Positions 11,934-26,800 of a stretch of 64,000 bases of DNA are shown here, piece by piece; positions within the stretch are counted from its first letter, which is position 1, and each line of letters opens with the position of its first letter. The translations under genes and the position numbers were made by a program. Location: contig OX328102.1 of assembly GCA_946811185.2 (NCBI GenBank), positions 52,305,619 through 52,369,618 on the forward strand, in the 5' to 3' direction. The DNA comes from Hippopus hippopus. Its lineage: Eukaryota > Mollusca > Bivalvia > Cardiida > Cardiidae. Under the pieces are notes generated by a model that saw only the letters and a program-made list of their open reading frames with translations, searched no databases and was not told the origin of the DNA.

Positions 11934-14900
11934 GATGCAAAGTTATGCTCCGAAGAAGCAAGAAATGCTATAAAAAGGAAGATCAAAGAGGGAATAACTC
12001 AAAATTCGTGCTAGGAAGAGTTATGGTTATTGTTCACTGCACTCCATAATTTTTCAACAATCATGCATACCAAATTTGAAGATGTTCAGACTAGAGATAG
12101 CAAAGTTATATTCCGGACAAGTACTAAATGCTGTAAAAATGACGATCAAAGGAAAATAACTCAAAGACAGCATGAGGTAGAGATATGGTTCTTTTGCACT
12201 GCAATCCGAATTATTGCAACAAATACAAATGCAGAGTTTCAAGTTCAATCGGACTGGAGATGACAAAGTTAAGCTCCGGACAAAGAACTGGACTGTAAAA
12301 ATGAAGATGGAAGTCGAATTACTCACAATCCGAGCTAGGTAGAGTTATTGTTCTTGCGCACTGTACTGGGTAACATGGCAACAAACATGCATACCAAGTT
12401 TGAAGTCTTTCTGACTTGAGATGACAAAGTTATGTTCCGGACAAGCACTAAATGCTGTAAAAATGTCCATCAAAGGGAAATAACTGAAAGACAGCAGGAG
12501 GTAGAGTTACATTTCTTGCGTACTGTACTTCCAAATATTGCAACAAATTAGCATTCCATATTTCAAATCATTCCTACTTAAGATGACAAAGTTATGCTCG
12601 GGACAAGCATGAAATGCTATAAAAATGAAGATCAAAGTGGGAATAACTCATAATTCGTGCTAGGAAGAGTTATGGTGATTGTGCACTGCGCTCAGTAATT
12701 TTTCAACAATCATGCATACCAAATTTGAAGATGTTCAGACTAGAGATGGCAAAGTTATATTCCGGACAAGCAGAAAATGCTGTAAAAATGACAATCAAAG
12801 GGAAATAACCCAAAGACAGCATGAGGTAGAGTTATAGTTCTTTCGCACTGCACTCAGTATTATTGCAACAAACATAAATGCCAAGTTTCAAGTCAATCGG
12901 ACTGTAGATGAGAAAGTTTAGCTCCGGACAAAAAACTGGATTGTAAAAATGAATATGAAAGTGGAATTACTCCAAATCTGCGCTAGGTAGAGTTATTGTT
13001 CTTGCGCACTGTACTCCGTAATATGGCAACAAATATGCATACCAAGTTTGAAGTCTTTCTGACTTGAGATGACAAAGTTATATTCCGGACAAGCACTAAA
13101 TGCTGTAAAAATGACGATCAAAGGGAAATAACTCAAAGACAGCACGAGGTAGGGTTACAGTTCTTCCACACTGCACTTCCAAATATTGCAACAAGTAAGC
13201 ATACCATATTTCAGGTCATTCCAACTTAAGATGGCAAAGTTATATTCCGGAAAAGCACTAAATGCTGTAAAAAGATGGATGAAAGGGAAATAACTCAAAG
13301 GCAGCAGGAGCTAGAGTTACAATTCTTGCGCACTGTACTTCCAAATATTGCAACAAATAAGCATACCATATTTCAAGTCATTCCTACTTAAGATGACAAA
13401 GTTATGCTCCGGACAAGCACTAAATGCTGTAAAAAGGATGATCAAAGGGAAATGACTCAAAGACAGCACGAGGTAGAGTTATAATTCTTGCGCGCTGCAC
13501 TTCCAAATATTGCAACAAATAAGAATTCCATATTTCAAGTCATTCCTACTTAAGATGACAAAGTTATGCTCCGGACAAGCAAGAAATGCTATAAAAATGA
13601 ACATCAAAGAGGAAAAAACTCAAAATTCGAGTTAGGAAGAGTTATGGTTATTGTTCACTGCACTCCATAATTTTTTAACAATCATGCATACCAAATTTGA
13701 AGATGTTCAGACTAGAGATAGCAAAGTTATATTCCGGACAAGCAAGAAATGCTGTAAAAATGACGATCAAAGGAAAATAACTCAAAGATAGCATGAGGTA
13801 GAGTTATGGTTCTTTTGCACTGTACTCCGTATTATTGCAACAAACACAAATGCAGAGTTTCAAGTTCAATCGGACTGGAGATGATAAAGTTCAGCTCCGG
13901 AGAAAGAACTGGACTGTAAAAATGAAGATGAAAGTGGAATTACTCACAATCCGAGCTAGGTAGAGTTATTGTTCTTGCACACTGTACTCCGTAATATGGC
14001 AACAAATATGCATACCAAGTTTGAAGTCGTTCTGACTTGAGATAACAAAGTTATATTCCGGACAAGCACTAAATGCTGTAAAAATGACGATCAAAGGGAA
14101 ATAACTCAAATACAGCAGGAGGTAGAGTTACAATTCTTGCGCACTGTACTTCCAAATATTGCAACAAATAAGCATACTATAATTCAAATCATTCCTACTT
14201 AAGACGACAAAGTTATGCTCCGGACAAGCACTAAATGCTGTAAAAAGAATGATCAAAGGGAAATGACTCAAAGACAGCACGAGGTAGAGTTATAATTCTT
14301 GCGCACTGTACTTCCAAATATTGCAACAAATAAGAATTCCATATTTCAAGTCATTCCTACTTAAGATGACAAAGTTAATCTCCGGACAAGCAAGAAATGC
14401 TATAAAAATGAACATCAAAGAGGGAAAAACTCAAAATTCGGGCTAGGAAGAGTTATGGTTATTGTGCACTCCACTCCGTAATTTTTGAACAATTATGCAT
14501 TCCAAATTTGAAGATGTTCAGACTAGAGATGGCAAAGGTATATTCCGGAGAAGCAGAAAATGCTGTAAAAATGACGATCAAAGGGAAATAACTCAAGGAA
14601 TGCACGAGGTAGATTTATAGTTCTTTCGCACTGCACTCCGTATTATTGCAACAAACACAAATGCCAAGTTTCAAGTCAATCGGAATGGAGATGACAAAGT
14701 TAAGCTTTGGTCAAAAAACTGGATTGTTAAAATGAAGATGAAAGTGGAATTACTCACAATCCGAGCTAGGTAGAGTTATTGTTCTTGCGCACTGTACTCC
14801 GTAATATGGCAACAAACATGCATACCAAATTTGAAGTCGTTCTGACTTGAGATGACAAAGTTATATTCCGGACAAGCACTAAATGCTGTAAAAATGTCGA

Positions 14901-16563
14901 TCAAAGGAAAATAACTGAAAGACAGTACGAGGTAGAGTTACAATTCTTGCGGACTGCACTTCCAAATATTGCAACAGATAAGCATTCTATATTTCAAGTC
15001 ATTCCTACTCAAGATGACAAAGTTAATCTCCGGACAAGCAAGAAATGCTATAAAAATGAACATCAAAGAGGGAAAAACTCAAGATTCGTGATAGGAAGAG
15101 TTATGGTGGTTGTGCATTACACTCAGTAATTTTTCAACAATCATGCATACCAAATTTGAAGATGTTCAGACTAGAGATGGCAAAGTTATATTCCGGATAA
15201 GCAGAAAATGCTGTAAAAATGACGATCAAAGGGAAATAACTCAAAGAATGCACGAGGTAGAGTTATAGTTCTTTAGCACTGCACTCCATATTATTGCAAC
15301 AAACACAAATGCCAAGTTTCAAGTCAATCGGAATGGAGATGACAAAGTTAAGCTCTAGTTAAAAAACTGGATTGTAAAAATGAAGATGAAAGTGGAATTA
15401 CTCACAATCCGAGCTAGGTAGAGTTATTGTTCTTGCGCACTGTACTCCGTAATATGGCAACAAACATGCATACCAAATTTGAAGTCGTTCTGATTTGAGA
15501 TGACAAAGTTATATTCCGGACAAGCACTAAATGCTGTAAAAATGTCCATCAAAGGGAAATAAGTCAAAGACAGCATGAGGTAGAGTTACAATTCTTGCGC
15601 ACTGCACTTCCAAATATTGCAACAAATAAGCATTCTATATGTCAAGTAATTCCTATTTAAGATGACAAAGTTATGCTCCGGACAAGCAAGAAATGCTATA
15701 AAAATGAAGATCAAAGAGGGTTTAAAAAAAAAAACTGGTGATAGGAAGAGTTATGGTGATTGTGCACTGCACTCAGTAATTTTTCAACAATCATGCATAC
15801 CAAATTTGAAGATGTTCAGACTAGAGATGACAAAGTTAAATTCCGGACAAGCAGAAAAGGCTGTAATAATGACGATGAAAGGGAAATAACTCAAAGACTG
15901 CACGAGGTAGAGTTATAGTTCTTTCGCACTGTATCTGTAGTATTGCAACAAACACAAATGCCAGGTTTCAAGTCAATCGGACTGGAGATGACAAAGTTAA
16001 GCTCTGGACAAAAAACTGGATTGTAAAAATGAAGATGAAAGTGGAATTACTCACAATCCGAGCTAGGTAGAGTTATTGTTCTTGCGCACTGTACTCCGTA
16101 ATATGGCAACAAACATGCATACCAAATTTGAAGTCTTTCTGACTTGAGATGACAAAGTTATATTCTGGAAAAGCACTAAATGCTGTAAAAAGGTCCATCA
16201 AAGGGAAATAACTCAAAGGCAGCATGAGGTAGGATTACAATTCTTGCGCACTGTACTTCCAAATATTGCAACAGATAAGCATTCTATATTTCAAGTCATT
16301 CCTACTTAAGATGACAAAGTTAATCTTCGGACAAGCAAGAAATGCTATAAAAATGAAGATCAAAGAGGGAATAACTCAAAATTCGTGCTAGGAAGAGTTA
16401 TGGTTATTGTGCACTGCACTCAGTAATTTTTCAACAATCATGCATACCAAATTTGAAGATGTTCAGACAAGAGATGGCAAAGTTATATTCCGGAAAAGCA
16501 GAAAATGCTGCAAAAATGACGATCGAAGGGAAATAACTCAAAGAGAGCATGAGGTAGAGTTAT
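11934..16563. repeat. Long type A block (4630 bp)
   Basis: About 30 monomers without interruption. The last approximately 1.4 kb (from about 15141) matches the end of the 2.24-kb A blocks, including the A10-run monomer at about 15727. Confidence 0.9.
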
Positions 16564-16598
16564 GGTGGGCTTCCGTCGGGCAGGCGGGCGGCGTCCAG
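16564..16598 (-). repeat. GC-rich border element, short form
   Basis: Start of unit 2; identical to the copy at 4696. Confidence 0.9.
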
Positions 16599-18143
16599 TT
16601 GAAAATTTCCATTTCTTGTTTACGCAATAAAGTCTGCATTTGTGGTCAGATTTTCATGAAACTTTTATAGTTGCAATGTATCATCAACAGTTTGAAACCT
16701 ATTGATTTTGAAAATCTCCTACAAACAGTACGGGAAAAGTAACCATTTGAATTAGTAAATTTCCATTTCTTGTTTACACAATAAAGTCTGCATTTGTGGT
16801 CACATTTTCATGAAACTTCCACAGTTGCTTTGTATGATCAACAGCTTGAACCTTATTGATTTTGAAAAAGAAATAAAAAACAGTATTGAAAAAGTAGCCA
16901 TTTGAAAGTGAAAATTTCCATTTCATGTTTAGGCTATAAAGTCTGCATTAGTGGTCAGATTTTCAGGAAACTTGCATAGCTGCTTTGTATCATCAACAGC
17001 TTAAACGCTATTCATTTTGAAAAATATCCAACGAACAGTACAGGAAAAGAAGCCATTTGATATTGCAAATGTTCATTTCTTGTTTATGCAATAACGTCTG
17101 CATTTGAAGTCAGATTTTTATGAAACTTGAACGGTTGCTTTGCATCATCAACAGCTTGAATCCTATCGATTTGGAAAAATCCAACAAACAGTACGGAAAA
17201 AGTAGCCATTTGAAGTTGAAAATATGAATTTCTTGTTTACGCAATAAAGTCTGCATTTATAGTCAGATTTTCATGAACCTTGCACAGTTGCTTTGTGTTA
17301 TCACCAGCTTGAACACTATTAATTTTGAAATCAATCAAACAGACAGTACTGGAAAAGCAGCCATTTCAAATTGCAAATTTCCATTTCTTGTTTACGCTAT
17401 AAAGTCGGCATTTGTGGTCAGATTTTCATGAAACTTGCACAGTTGCTTTGTATCATCAACAGCCTAAACGCTATTGATTTAAAATAAATCTAGCAAACAG
17501 TACTGGAGAAGTAGACATTTCAATTTGCAAATGTCCATTTCTTGTTTATGCAATAAAGTCTGCATTTGTGGTCAGACTTTCATGAAACTTGCACTGTTGC
17601 TTTGTAATAGCAATAGACTGAACTCTATTGATTAAAAAAAAAAAAAAAAAAAAAAAAAACAGAAATAGTACTGGAAAAGTAGCTATTTGAAATCGCAAAT
17701 TTCCATCCATTTCTTGTTTACGCAGTAAAGTCGGTATTTGTGGTCAGATTTTTATGAAACTTCTACAGTTCTTTTGTATGATCAACAGCTTGAACACTAT
17801 TGATAAAAAAACACACACACACACAAAAAGAGTAGAGGAAAAGTACCCGTTTGAAGTTGCAAATTTCCAATTCTTGTTTACTCAATAAAGTCTGCATTTG
17901 TAGTCAGATTTTCATGAAACTTGCACTGTTGCTTTGTATCATCGACAGGTTGAACGCTATCGATTAAGAAAAAAATTGCAACATACAGTATTGGAGAAGT
18001 AGCTATTTGAAGGTGAAAATTTCCATTTCTTGTTAACGCAATAAAGTCGGCATTTGTGGTTAGATTTTTATGAAACTTTAACAGTTGCTCTGTATGATCA
18101 ACAGCTTGAACCCTATTGATTTTGAAAAAACCCAAATAACAGT
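16599..18143. repeat. Type B block (1545 bp)
   Basis: Copy of 4731-6268 with a 26-base A-run at 17634-17659. Confidence 0.9.
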
Positions 18144-18303
18144 ACGGGACAAGAGCGGCAAATTGTCACAAGATACGCCTGTCCCACCGCGAGTTGTCGA
18201 GGGGGATAATAATCGTAAAGGGCAGGTAGAGGAAAATAGTAGTGCAGCAGAAATCATGTAAGTGATTGAAATAGACATGAATGTCTTCTCTAATGTTAAG
18301 GAA
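18144..18303. repeat. B-to-A spacer, copy 3
   Basis: Same as copies 1 and 2, including CGCCTGTCCCACCGCGAG. Confidence 0.85.
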
Positions 18304-20538
18304 ACATGCATATAAAGTTTCAGGTCATTCCAACATGAAAAGACAAAGTTATATTGTAGAGAAGCATGAAAAGCTGTAAAAAAAAATAATGAATAGGGAA
18401 TAATTCCAAAAGGGCATTAGGTAAGGTTACGGCTCCAGTGCATTGCACTTTCCGTAACTGCAACAAACATGTTTACCAAGTGTCAAGTCAATTTGACTTG
18501 AGGTGACAAATTTCCGTTCCGGACCAGCAAGAAATACTGTAAAAAGGTAGATCAAAGTGGAATAACTCCAAATCCGCGCTAGGTAGAGTTATTCTTCTTG
18601 CGCACTGTACTCCGTAATATTGCAACAAACATGCATACCAAGTTTGAAGTCTTTCTGACTTGAGATGACAAAGTTATATTCTGGACAAGCACTAAATGCT
18701 GTAAAAATGACGATCAAAGGGAAATAACTCAAAGACAGCACGAGGTAGAGTTACAATTCTTGCGCACTGCACTTCCAAATATTGCAACAAATAAGCATAC
18801 CATATTTCAAGTCATTCCTACTTAAGATGACAAAGTTATGCTCCGGACAAGCACTAAATGCTGTAAAAAGGATGATCAAAGGGAAATGACTCATGGACAG
18901 CACGAGGTAGAGTTATAATTCTTACGCACTGTACTTCCAAATATTGCAACAAATAAGAATTCCATATCTCAAGTCATTCCTACTTAAGATGACAAAGTTA
19001 ATCTCCGGACAAGCAAGAAATGCTATAAAAATGAACATCAAAGAGGGAAAAACTCAAAATTCGGGCTAGGAAGAGTTATGGTTATTGTGCACTCCACTCC
19101 GTAATATTTGAACAATAATGCATACCAAATTTGAAGATGTTCAGACTAGAGATGGCAAAGTTATATTCCGGATAAGCAGAAAATGCTGTAAAAATGACGA
19201 TCAAAGGGAAATAACTCAAAGAATGCACGAGGTAGAGTTATAGTTCTTTAGCACTGCACTCCATATTATTGCAACAAACACAAATGCCAAGTTTCAAGTC
19301 AATCGGAATGGAGATGACAAAGTTAAGCTCTAGTTAAAAAACTGGATTGTAAAAATGAAGATGAAAGTGGAATTACTCACAATCCGAGCTAGGTAGAGTT
19401 ATTGTTCTTGCGCACTGTACTCCGTAATATGGCAACAAACATGCATACCAAATTTGAAGTCGTTCTGATTTGAGATGACAAAGTTATATTCCGGACAAGC
19501 ACTAAATGCTGTAAAAATGTCCATCAAAGGGAAATAAGTCAAAGACAGCATGAGGTAGAGTTACAATTCTTGCGCACTGCACTTCCAAATATTGCAACAA
19601 ATAAGCATTCTATATGTCAAGTAATTCCTATTTAAGATGACAAAGTTATGCTCCGGACAAGCAAGAAATGCTATAAAAATGAAGATCAAAGAGGGTTTAA
19701 AAAAAAAAACTGGTGATAGGAAGAGTTATGGTGATTGTGCACTGCACTCAGTAATTTTTCAACAATCATGCATACCAAATTTGAAGATGTTCAGACTAGA
19801 GATGTCAAAGTTAAATTCCGGACAAGCAGAAAAGGCTGTAATAATGACGATGAAAGGGAAATAACTCAAAGACTGCACGAGGTAGAGTTATAGTTCTTTC
19901 GCACTGTATCTGTAGTATTGCAACAAACACAAATGCCAAGTTTCAAGTCAATGGGACTGGAGATGACAAAGTTAAGCTCTGGACAAAAAACTGGATTGTA
20001 AAAATGAAGATGAAAGTGGAATTACTCACAATCCGAGCTAGGTAGAGTTATTGTTCTTGCGCACTGTACTCCGTAATATGGCAACAAATATGCATACCAA
20101 ATTTGAAGTCTTTCTGACTTGAGATGACAAAGTTATATTCTGGAAAAGCACTAAATGCTGTAAAAAGGTCCATCAAAGGGAAATAACTCAAAGGCAGCAT
20201 GAGGTAGGATTACAATTCTTGCGCACTGTACTTCCAAATATTGCAACAGATAAGCATTCTATATTTCAAGTCATTCCTACTTAAGATGACAAAGTTAATC
20301 TTCGGACAAGCAAGAAATGCTATAAAAATGAAGATCAAAGAGGGAATAACTCAAAATTCGTGCTAGGAAGAGTTATGGTTATTGTGCACTGCACTCAGTA
20401 ATTTTTCAACAATCATGCATACCAAATTTGAAGATGTTCAGACAAGAGATGGCAAAGTTATATTCCGGAAAAGCAGAAAATGCTGCAAAAATGACGATCG
20501 AAGGGAAATAACTCAAAGAGAGCATGAGGTAGAGTTAT
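18304..20538. repeat. Type A block (2235 bp)
   Basis: Copy of 6429-8663 rather than of 2461-4695, judged by the TGTCCATC, GATGTCAAAG and CCAAGTTTC markers. Confidence 0.9.
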
Positions 20539-20573
20539 GGTGGGCTTCCGTCGGGCAGGCGGGCGGCGTCCAG
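20539..20573 (-). repeat. GC-rich border element, short form
   Basis: Same 35 bp, leading into the short B block of unit 2. Confidence 0.9.
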
Positions 20574-21230
20574 TTGAAAATTTCCATTTCTTGTTTACGC
20601 AATAAAGTCTGCATTTGTGGTCAGATTTTCATGAAACTTTTATAGTTGCATTGTATCATCAACAGTTTGAAACCTATTGATTTTGAAAATCTCCTACAAA
20701 CAGTACGTGAAAAGTAACCATTTGAATTAGTAAATTTCCATTTCTTGTTTACACAATAAAGTCTGCATTTGTGGTCACATTTTCATGAAACTTCCACAGT
20801 TGCTTTGTATGATCAACAGCTTGAACTTTATTGATTTTGAAAAAGAAATAAAAAACAGTATTGAAAAAGTAGCCATTTGAAAGTGAAAATTTCCATTTCA
20901 TGTTTAGGCTATAAAGTCTGCATTAGTGGTCAGATTTTCAGGAAACTTGCATAGTTGCTTTGTATCATCAACAGCTTAAACGCTATTCATTTTGAAAAAT
21001 ATCCAACGAACAGTACAGGAAAAGAAGCCATTTGATATTGCAAATGTTCATTTCTTGTTTATGCAATAACGTCTGCATTTGAAGTCAGATTTTTATGAAA
21101 CTTGAACGGTTGCTTTGCATCATCAACAGCTTCAATCCTATTGATTTGGAAAAATCCAACAAACAGTACGGAAAAAGTAGCCATTTGAAGTTGAAAATAT
21201 CCATTTCTTGTTTATGCAATAAGGTCTGCA
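20574..21230. repeat. Short type B block (657 bp)
   Basis: Same length and same fusion point (GTCTGCA|GTCTTT) as 8699-9355. Confidence 0.88.
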
Positions 21231-21761
21231 GTCTTTCTGACTTGAGATGACAAAGTTATATTCCGGACAAGCACTAAATGCTGTAAAAAGGTCCATCAAA
21301 GGGAAATAACTCAAAGACAGCACGAGATGGGGTTACAATTCTTGCGCACTGTACTTCCAAATATTGCAACAAATTAGCATTCCATATTTCAAGTCATTCC
21401 TACTTAAGATGACAAAGTTATGCTCCGGACAAGCAAGAAATGCTATAAAAATGAACATCAAAGAGGGAAAAACTCAAAATTCGTGCTAGGAAGAGTTATG
21501 GTGATTGTGCACTCCACTCCGTAATTTTTCAACAATCATGCATACCAAATTTGAAGATGTTCAGACAAGAGATGGCAAAGTTATATTCCGGACAAGCAGA
21601 AAATGCTGCAAAACTGACGATGAAAGGGAAATAACTGAAAGACAGCAGGAGGTAGAGTTATGGTTCTTTCGCACTGCACTCCGTATTATTACAACAAACA
21701 CAAATGCAGAGTTTCAAGTCAATCGGACTGGAGATGACAAAGTTATGCTCCGGACAAAGAA
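21231..21761. repeat. Short type A block (531 bp)
   Basis: Copy of 9356-9886. Confidence 0.88.
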
Positions 21762-21857
21762 CTGGACGCCGCCCGCCTATCCGCCGGAAGCCCGCCTGGA
21801 CGGCCGTACCCCATCGGTGATCCCATAATACGTCCCGAATTCGACGGGCATATAAAA
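21762..21857 (+). repeat. GC-rich border element, long form
   Basis: Copy of 9887-9983, again followed by GTAGCCATTTGAAG of type B. Confidence 0.9.
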
Positions 21858-23807
21858 AAGTAGCCATTTGAAGTTGAAAATTTCCATTTCTTGTTTACGC
21901 AATAAAGTCTGCATTTGTGGTCAGATTTTCATGAAACTTGTATAGTTGCTTTGTATCATGAACAGCTTGAAACCTATTGATTTTGAAAATCTCCTACAAA
22001 CAGTACGGGAAAAGTAGCCATTTGAATTAGTAAATTTCCATTTCTTGTTTACACAATAAAGTCTGCATTTGTGGTCAGATTTTCATGAAACTTCCACAGT
22101 TCCTTTGTATGATCAACAGCTTGAACCTTATTGATTTTGAAAAAGAAATAAAAAACAGTATTGGAAAAGTAGCCATTTGAAAGTGAAAATTTCCATTTCT
22201 TGTTTAGGCTATAAAGTCTGCATTAGTGGTCAGATTTTCAGGAAACTTGCATAGTTGCTTTGTATAATCAACAGCTTAAACGCTATTGATTTTGAAGAAC
22301 ATCCAACGAACAGTACAGGAAAAGAAGCCATTTGATATTGCAAATGTCCATTTCTTGTTTATGCAATAAAGTCTGCATTTGTAGTCAGATTTTTATGAAT
22401 CTTGAACGGTTGCTTTGTATCATCAACAGCTTGAATCCTATCGATTTGGAAAAATCCAACAAACAGTACGGAAAAAGTAGCCATTTGAAGTTGAAAATAT
22501 AAATTTCTTGTTTACGCAATAAAGTCTGCATTTGTAGTCAGATTTTCATGAACCTTGCATAGTTGCTTTGTATCATCAACAGCTTGAACGCAATTGATTT
22601 TGAAATAAATCTGGCAAACAGTACTGGAAACGTAGCCATTTGAATTTGCAAATGTCCATTTCTTGTTTACGCTATAAAGTCGGCACTTGTGGTCTGATTT
22701 TCATGAAACTTCTACAGTTGCTTTGTAATAACAATAGACTGAACTCTATTGATTAAAAAAAAAACAAACAAACAAAAATAGTACTGGAAAAGTAGGCATT
22801 TGACATAGCAAATTTCGATTTCTTGTTTACGCAATAAAATCTGCATTTGCGGTCAGATTTTTATGAAACTAGTACAGTTTCTTTGCAGGATCACCAGCTT
22901 GAACCCTATTGATTTTGAACAAAAATCCAACAAACAGTACGGGATAATTAGCCATTTGAAGTTGCAAATTTCCATTTCGTGTTTACGCAATAAAGTCTCC
23001 ATTTGTCGTCAGATTTTTATGTAACTTCCACAGTTGCTTTGTATCATCAACAGCTTGAACCTTATTGATTTTGAAAAACATTTCTTGTTTACGCAATTAA
23101 GTCTGCACTTGTAGTCAGATTTTCATAAAACTTTTATAGTTCCTTTGTATCATCACAGCTTGAACGCTAATGATTTAGAAAAAAAAATCCAACAAACAGT
23201 ACAAGAAAAAGTAGCCATTTGAACTTCCAAATTTCCATTTCTTGTTAATGCAATAAAGTCTGCATTTGTATTCAGATTTTCATGAATTTTGTATAGTAGA
23301 TTTGTATCTTCAACGGCTTGAACCCCATTCATTTTGAATTAAATCTAACAAAAAATATTGGAAAAGTAGCTATTTTATATTGCAAACTTCCATTTCTTGT
23401 TTACGCAATAAAGTCGGCATTTGTGGTAAGATCTTTATGAAAATTCTACAGTCCCTTTGTATGATCAACAGCTTGAACACTATTGATTAAAAAAAAAGGA
23501 AAAAAAAAAAAAAAAAAAAAAAACACACATACACACACACACACAAATAGTAGAGGAAAAGTACCCGTTTGAAGTTGCAAAGTTCCAATTCTTGTTTACT
23601 CAATAAAGTCTGCATTTGTAGTCAGACTGTTGCTTTGTTACATCGACAGGTTGAACGCTATCGATTAAGAAAAAAATTGCAACATACAGTATTGGAGAAG
23701 TAGCCATTTGAAGGTGAAAATTTCCATTTCTTGTTTACGCAATAAAGTCGGCATTTGTGGTCAGATTTTTATGAAACTTTAACAGTTGCTCTGTATGATA
23801 AACAGCT
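21858..23807. repeat. Long type B block (1950 bp)
   Basis: Copy of 9984-11933. The A-rich and (CA)n tract is at 23488-23546. It has AAGATCTTTATG near 23428, where unit 1 has AAGATTTTTATG. Confidence 0.9.
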
Positions 23808-26800
23808 GATGCAAAGTTATGCTCCGAAGAAGCAAGAAATGCTATAAAAAGGAAGATCAAAGAGGGAATAACTCAAAATTCGTGCTAGGAAGAGTTATGG
23901 TTATTGTTCACTGCACTCCATAATTTTTCAACAATCATGCATACCAAATTTGAAGATGTTCAGACTAGAGATAGCAAAGTTATATTCCGGACAAGTACTA
24001 AATGCTGTAAAAATGACGATCAAAGGAAAATAACTCAAAGACAGCATGAGGTAGAGATATGGTTCTTTTGCACTGCAATCCGAATTATTGCAACAAATAC
24101 AAATGCAGAGTTTCAAGTTCAATCGGACTGGAGATGACAAAGTTAAGCTCCGGACAAAGAACTGGACTGTAAAAATGAAGATGGAAGTCGAATTACTCAC
24201 AATCCGAGCTAGGTAGAGTTATTGTTCTTGCGCACTGTACTGGGTAACATGGCAACAAACATGCATACCAAGTTTGAAGTCTTTCTGACTTGAGATGACA
24301 AAGTTATGTTCCGGACAAGCACTAAATGCTGTAAAAATGTCCATCAAAGGGAAATAACTGAAAGACAGCAGGAGGTAGAGTTACATTTCTTGCGTACTGT
24401 ACTTCCAAATATTGCAACAAATTAGCATTCCATATTTCAAATCATTCCTACTTAAGATGACAAAGTTATGCTCGGGACAAGCATGAAATGCTATAAAAAT
24501 GAAGATCAAAGTGGGAATAACTCATAATTCGTGCTAGGAAGAGTTATGGTGATTGTGCACTGCGCTCAGTAATTTTTCAACAATCATGCATACCAAATTT
24601 GAAGATGTTCAGACTAGAGATGGCAAAGTTATATTCCGGACAAGCAGAAAATGCTGTAAAAATGACAATCAAAGGGAAATAACCCAAAGACAGCATGAGG
24701 TAGAGTTATAGTTCTTTCGCACTGCACTCAGTATTATTGCAACAAACATAAATGCCAAGTTTCAAGTCAATCGGACTGTAGATGAGAAAGTTTAGCTCCG
24801 GACAAAAAACTGGATTGTAAAAATGAATATGAAAGTGGAATTACTCCAAATCTGCGCTAGGTAGAGTTATTGTTCTTGCGCACTGTACTCCGTAATATGG
24901 CAACAAATATGCATACCAAGTTTGAAGTCTTTCTGACTTGAGATGACAAAGTTATATTCCGGACAAGCACTAAATGCTGTAAAAATGACGATCAAAGGGA
25001 AATAACTCAAAGACAGCACGAGGTAGGGTTACAGTTCTTCCACACTGCACTTCCAAATATTGCAACAAGTAAGCATACCATATTTCAGGTCATTCCAACT
25101 TAAGATGGCAAAGTTATATTCCGGAAAAGCACTAAATGCTGTAAAAAGATGGATGAAAGGGAAATAACTCAAAGGCAGCAGGAGCTAGAGTTACAATTCT
25201 TGCGCACTGTACTTCCAAATATTGCAACAAATAAGCATACCATATTTCAAGTCATTCCTACTTAAGATGACAAAGTTATGCTCCGGACAAGCACTAAATG
25301 CTGTAAAAAGGATGATCAAAGGGAAATGACTCAAAGACAGCACGAGGTAGAGTTATAATTCTTGCGCGCTGCACTTCCAAATATTGCAACAAATAAGAAT
25401 TCCATATTTCAAGTCATTCCTACTTAAGATGACAAAGTTATGCTCCGGACAAGCAAGAAATGCTATAAAAATGAACATCAAAGAGGAAAAAACTCAAAAT
25501 TCGAGTTAGGAAGAGTTATGGTTATTGTTCACTGCACTCCATAATTTTTTAACAATCATGCATACCAAATTTGAAGATGTTCAGACTAGAGATAGCAAAG
25601 TTATATTCCGGACAAGCAAGAAATGCTGTAAAAATGACGATCAAAGGAAAATAACTCAAAGATAGCATGAGGTAGAGTTATGGTTCTTTTGCACTGTACT
25701 CCGTATTATTGCAACAAACACAAATGCAGAGTTTCAAGTTCAATCGGACTGGAGATGATAAAGTTCAGCTCCGGAGAAAGAACTGGACTGTAAAAATGAA
25801 GATGAAAGTGGAATTACTCACAATCCGAGCTAGGTAGAGTTATTGTTCTTGCACACTGTACTCCGTAATATGGCAACAAATATGCATACCAAGTTTGAAG
25901 TCGTTCTGACTTGAGATAACAAAGTTATATTCCGGACAAGCACTAAATGCTGTAAAAATGACGATCAAAGGGAAATAACTCAAATACAGCAGGAGGTAGA
26001 GTTACAATTCTTGCGCACTGTACTTCCAAATATTGCAACAAATAAGCATACTATAATTCAAATCATTCCTACTTAAGACGACAAAGTTATGCTCCGGACA
26101 AGCACTAAATGCTGTAAAAAGAATGATCAAAGGGAAATGACTCAAAGACAGCACGAGGTAGAGTTATAATTCTTGCGCACTGTACTTCCAAATATTGCAA
26201 CAAATAAGAATTCCATATTTCAAGTCATTCCTACTTAAGATGACAAAGTTAATCTCCGGACAAGCAAGAAATGCTATAAAAATGAACATCAAAGAGGGAA
26301 AAACTCAAAATTCGGGCTAGGAAGAGTTATGGTTATTGTGCACTCCACTCCGTAATTTTTGAACAATTATGCATTCCAAATTTGAAGATGTTCAGACTAG
26401 AGATGGCAAAGGTATATTCCGGAGAAGCAGAAAATGCTGTAAAAATGACGATCAAAGGGAAATAACTCAAGGAATGCACGAGGTAGATTTATAGTTCTTT
26501 CGCACTGCACTCCGTATTATTGCAACAAACACAAATGCCAAGTTTCAAGTCAATCGGAATGGAGATGACAAAGTTAAGCTTTGGTCAAAAAACTGGATTG
26601 TTAAAATGAAGATGAAAGTGGAATTACTCACAATCCGAGCTAGGTAGAGTTATTGTTCTTGCGCACTGTACTCCGTAATATGGCAACAAACATGCATACC
26701 AAATTTGAAGTCGTTCTGACTTGAGATGACAAAGTTATATTCCGGACAAGCACTAAATGCTGTAAAAATGTCGATCAAAGGAAAATAACTGAAAGACAGT

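Larger units (their letters stand above)
4696..16563. repeat. Higher-order unit 1 (11868 bp)
   Basis: This is the first complete unit, running from one short GC element to the equivalent one. Its end (from about 15141) is nearly identical to the sequence from about 3272, so the 4.63-kb A block ends with the same stretch as the 2.24-kb A block. It has 19 A residues at 5766-5784, where sister copies have 24-26. Confidence 0.9.
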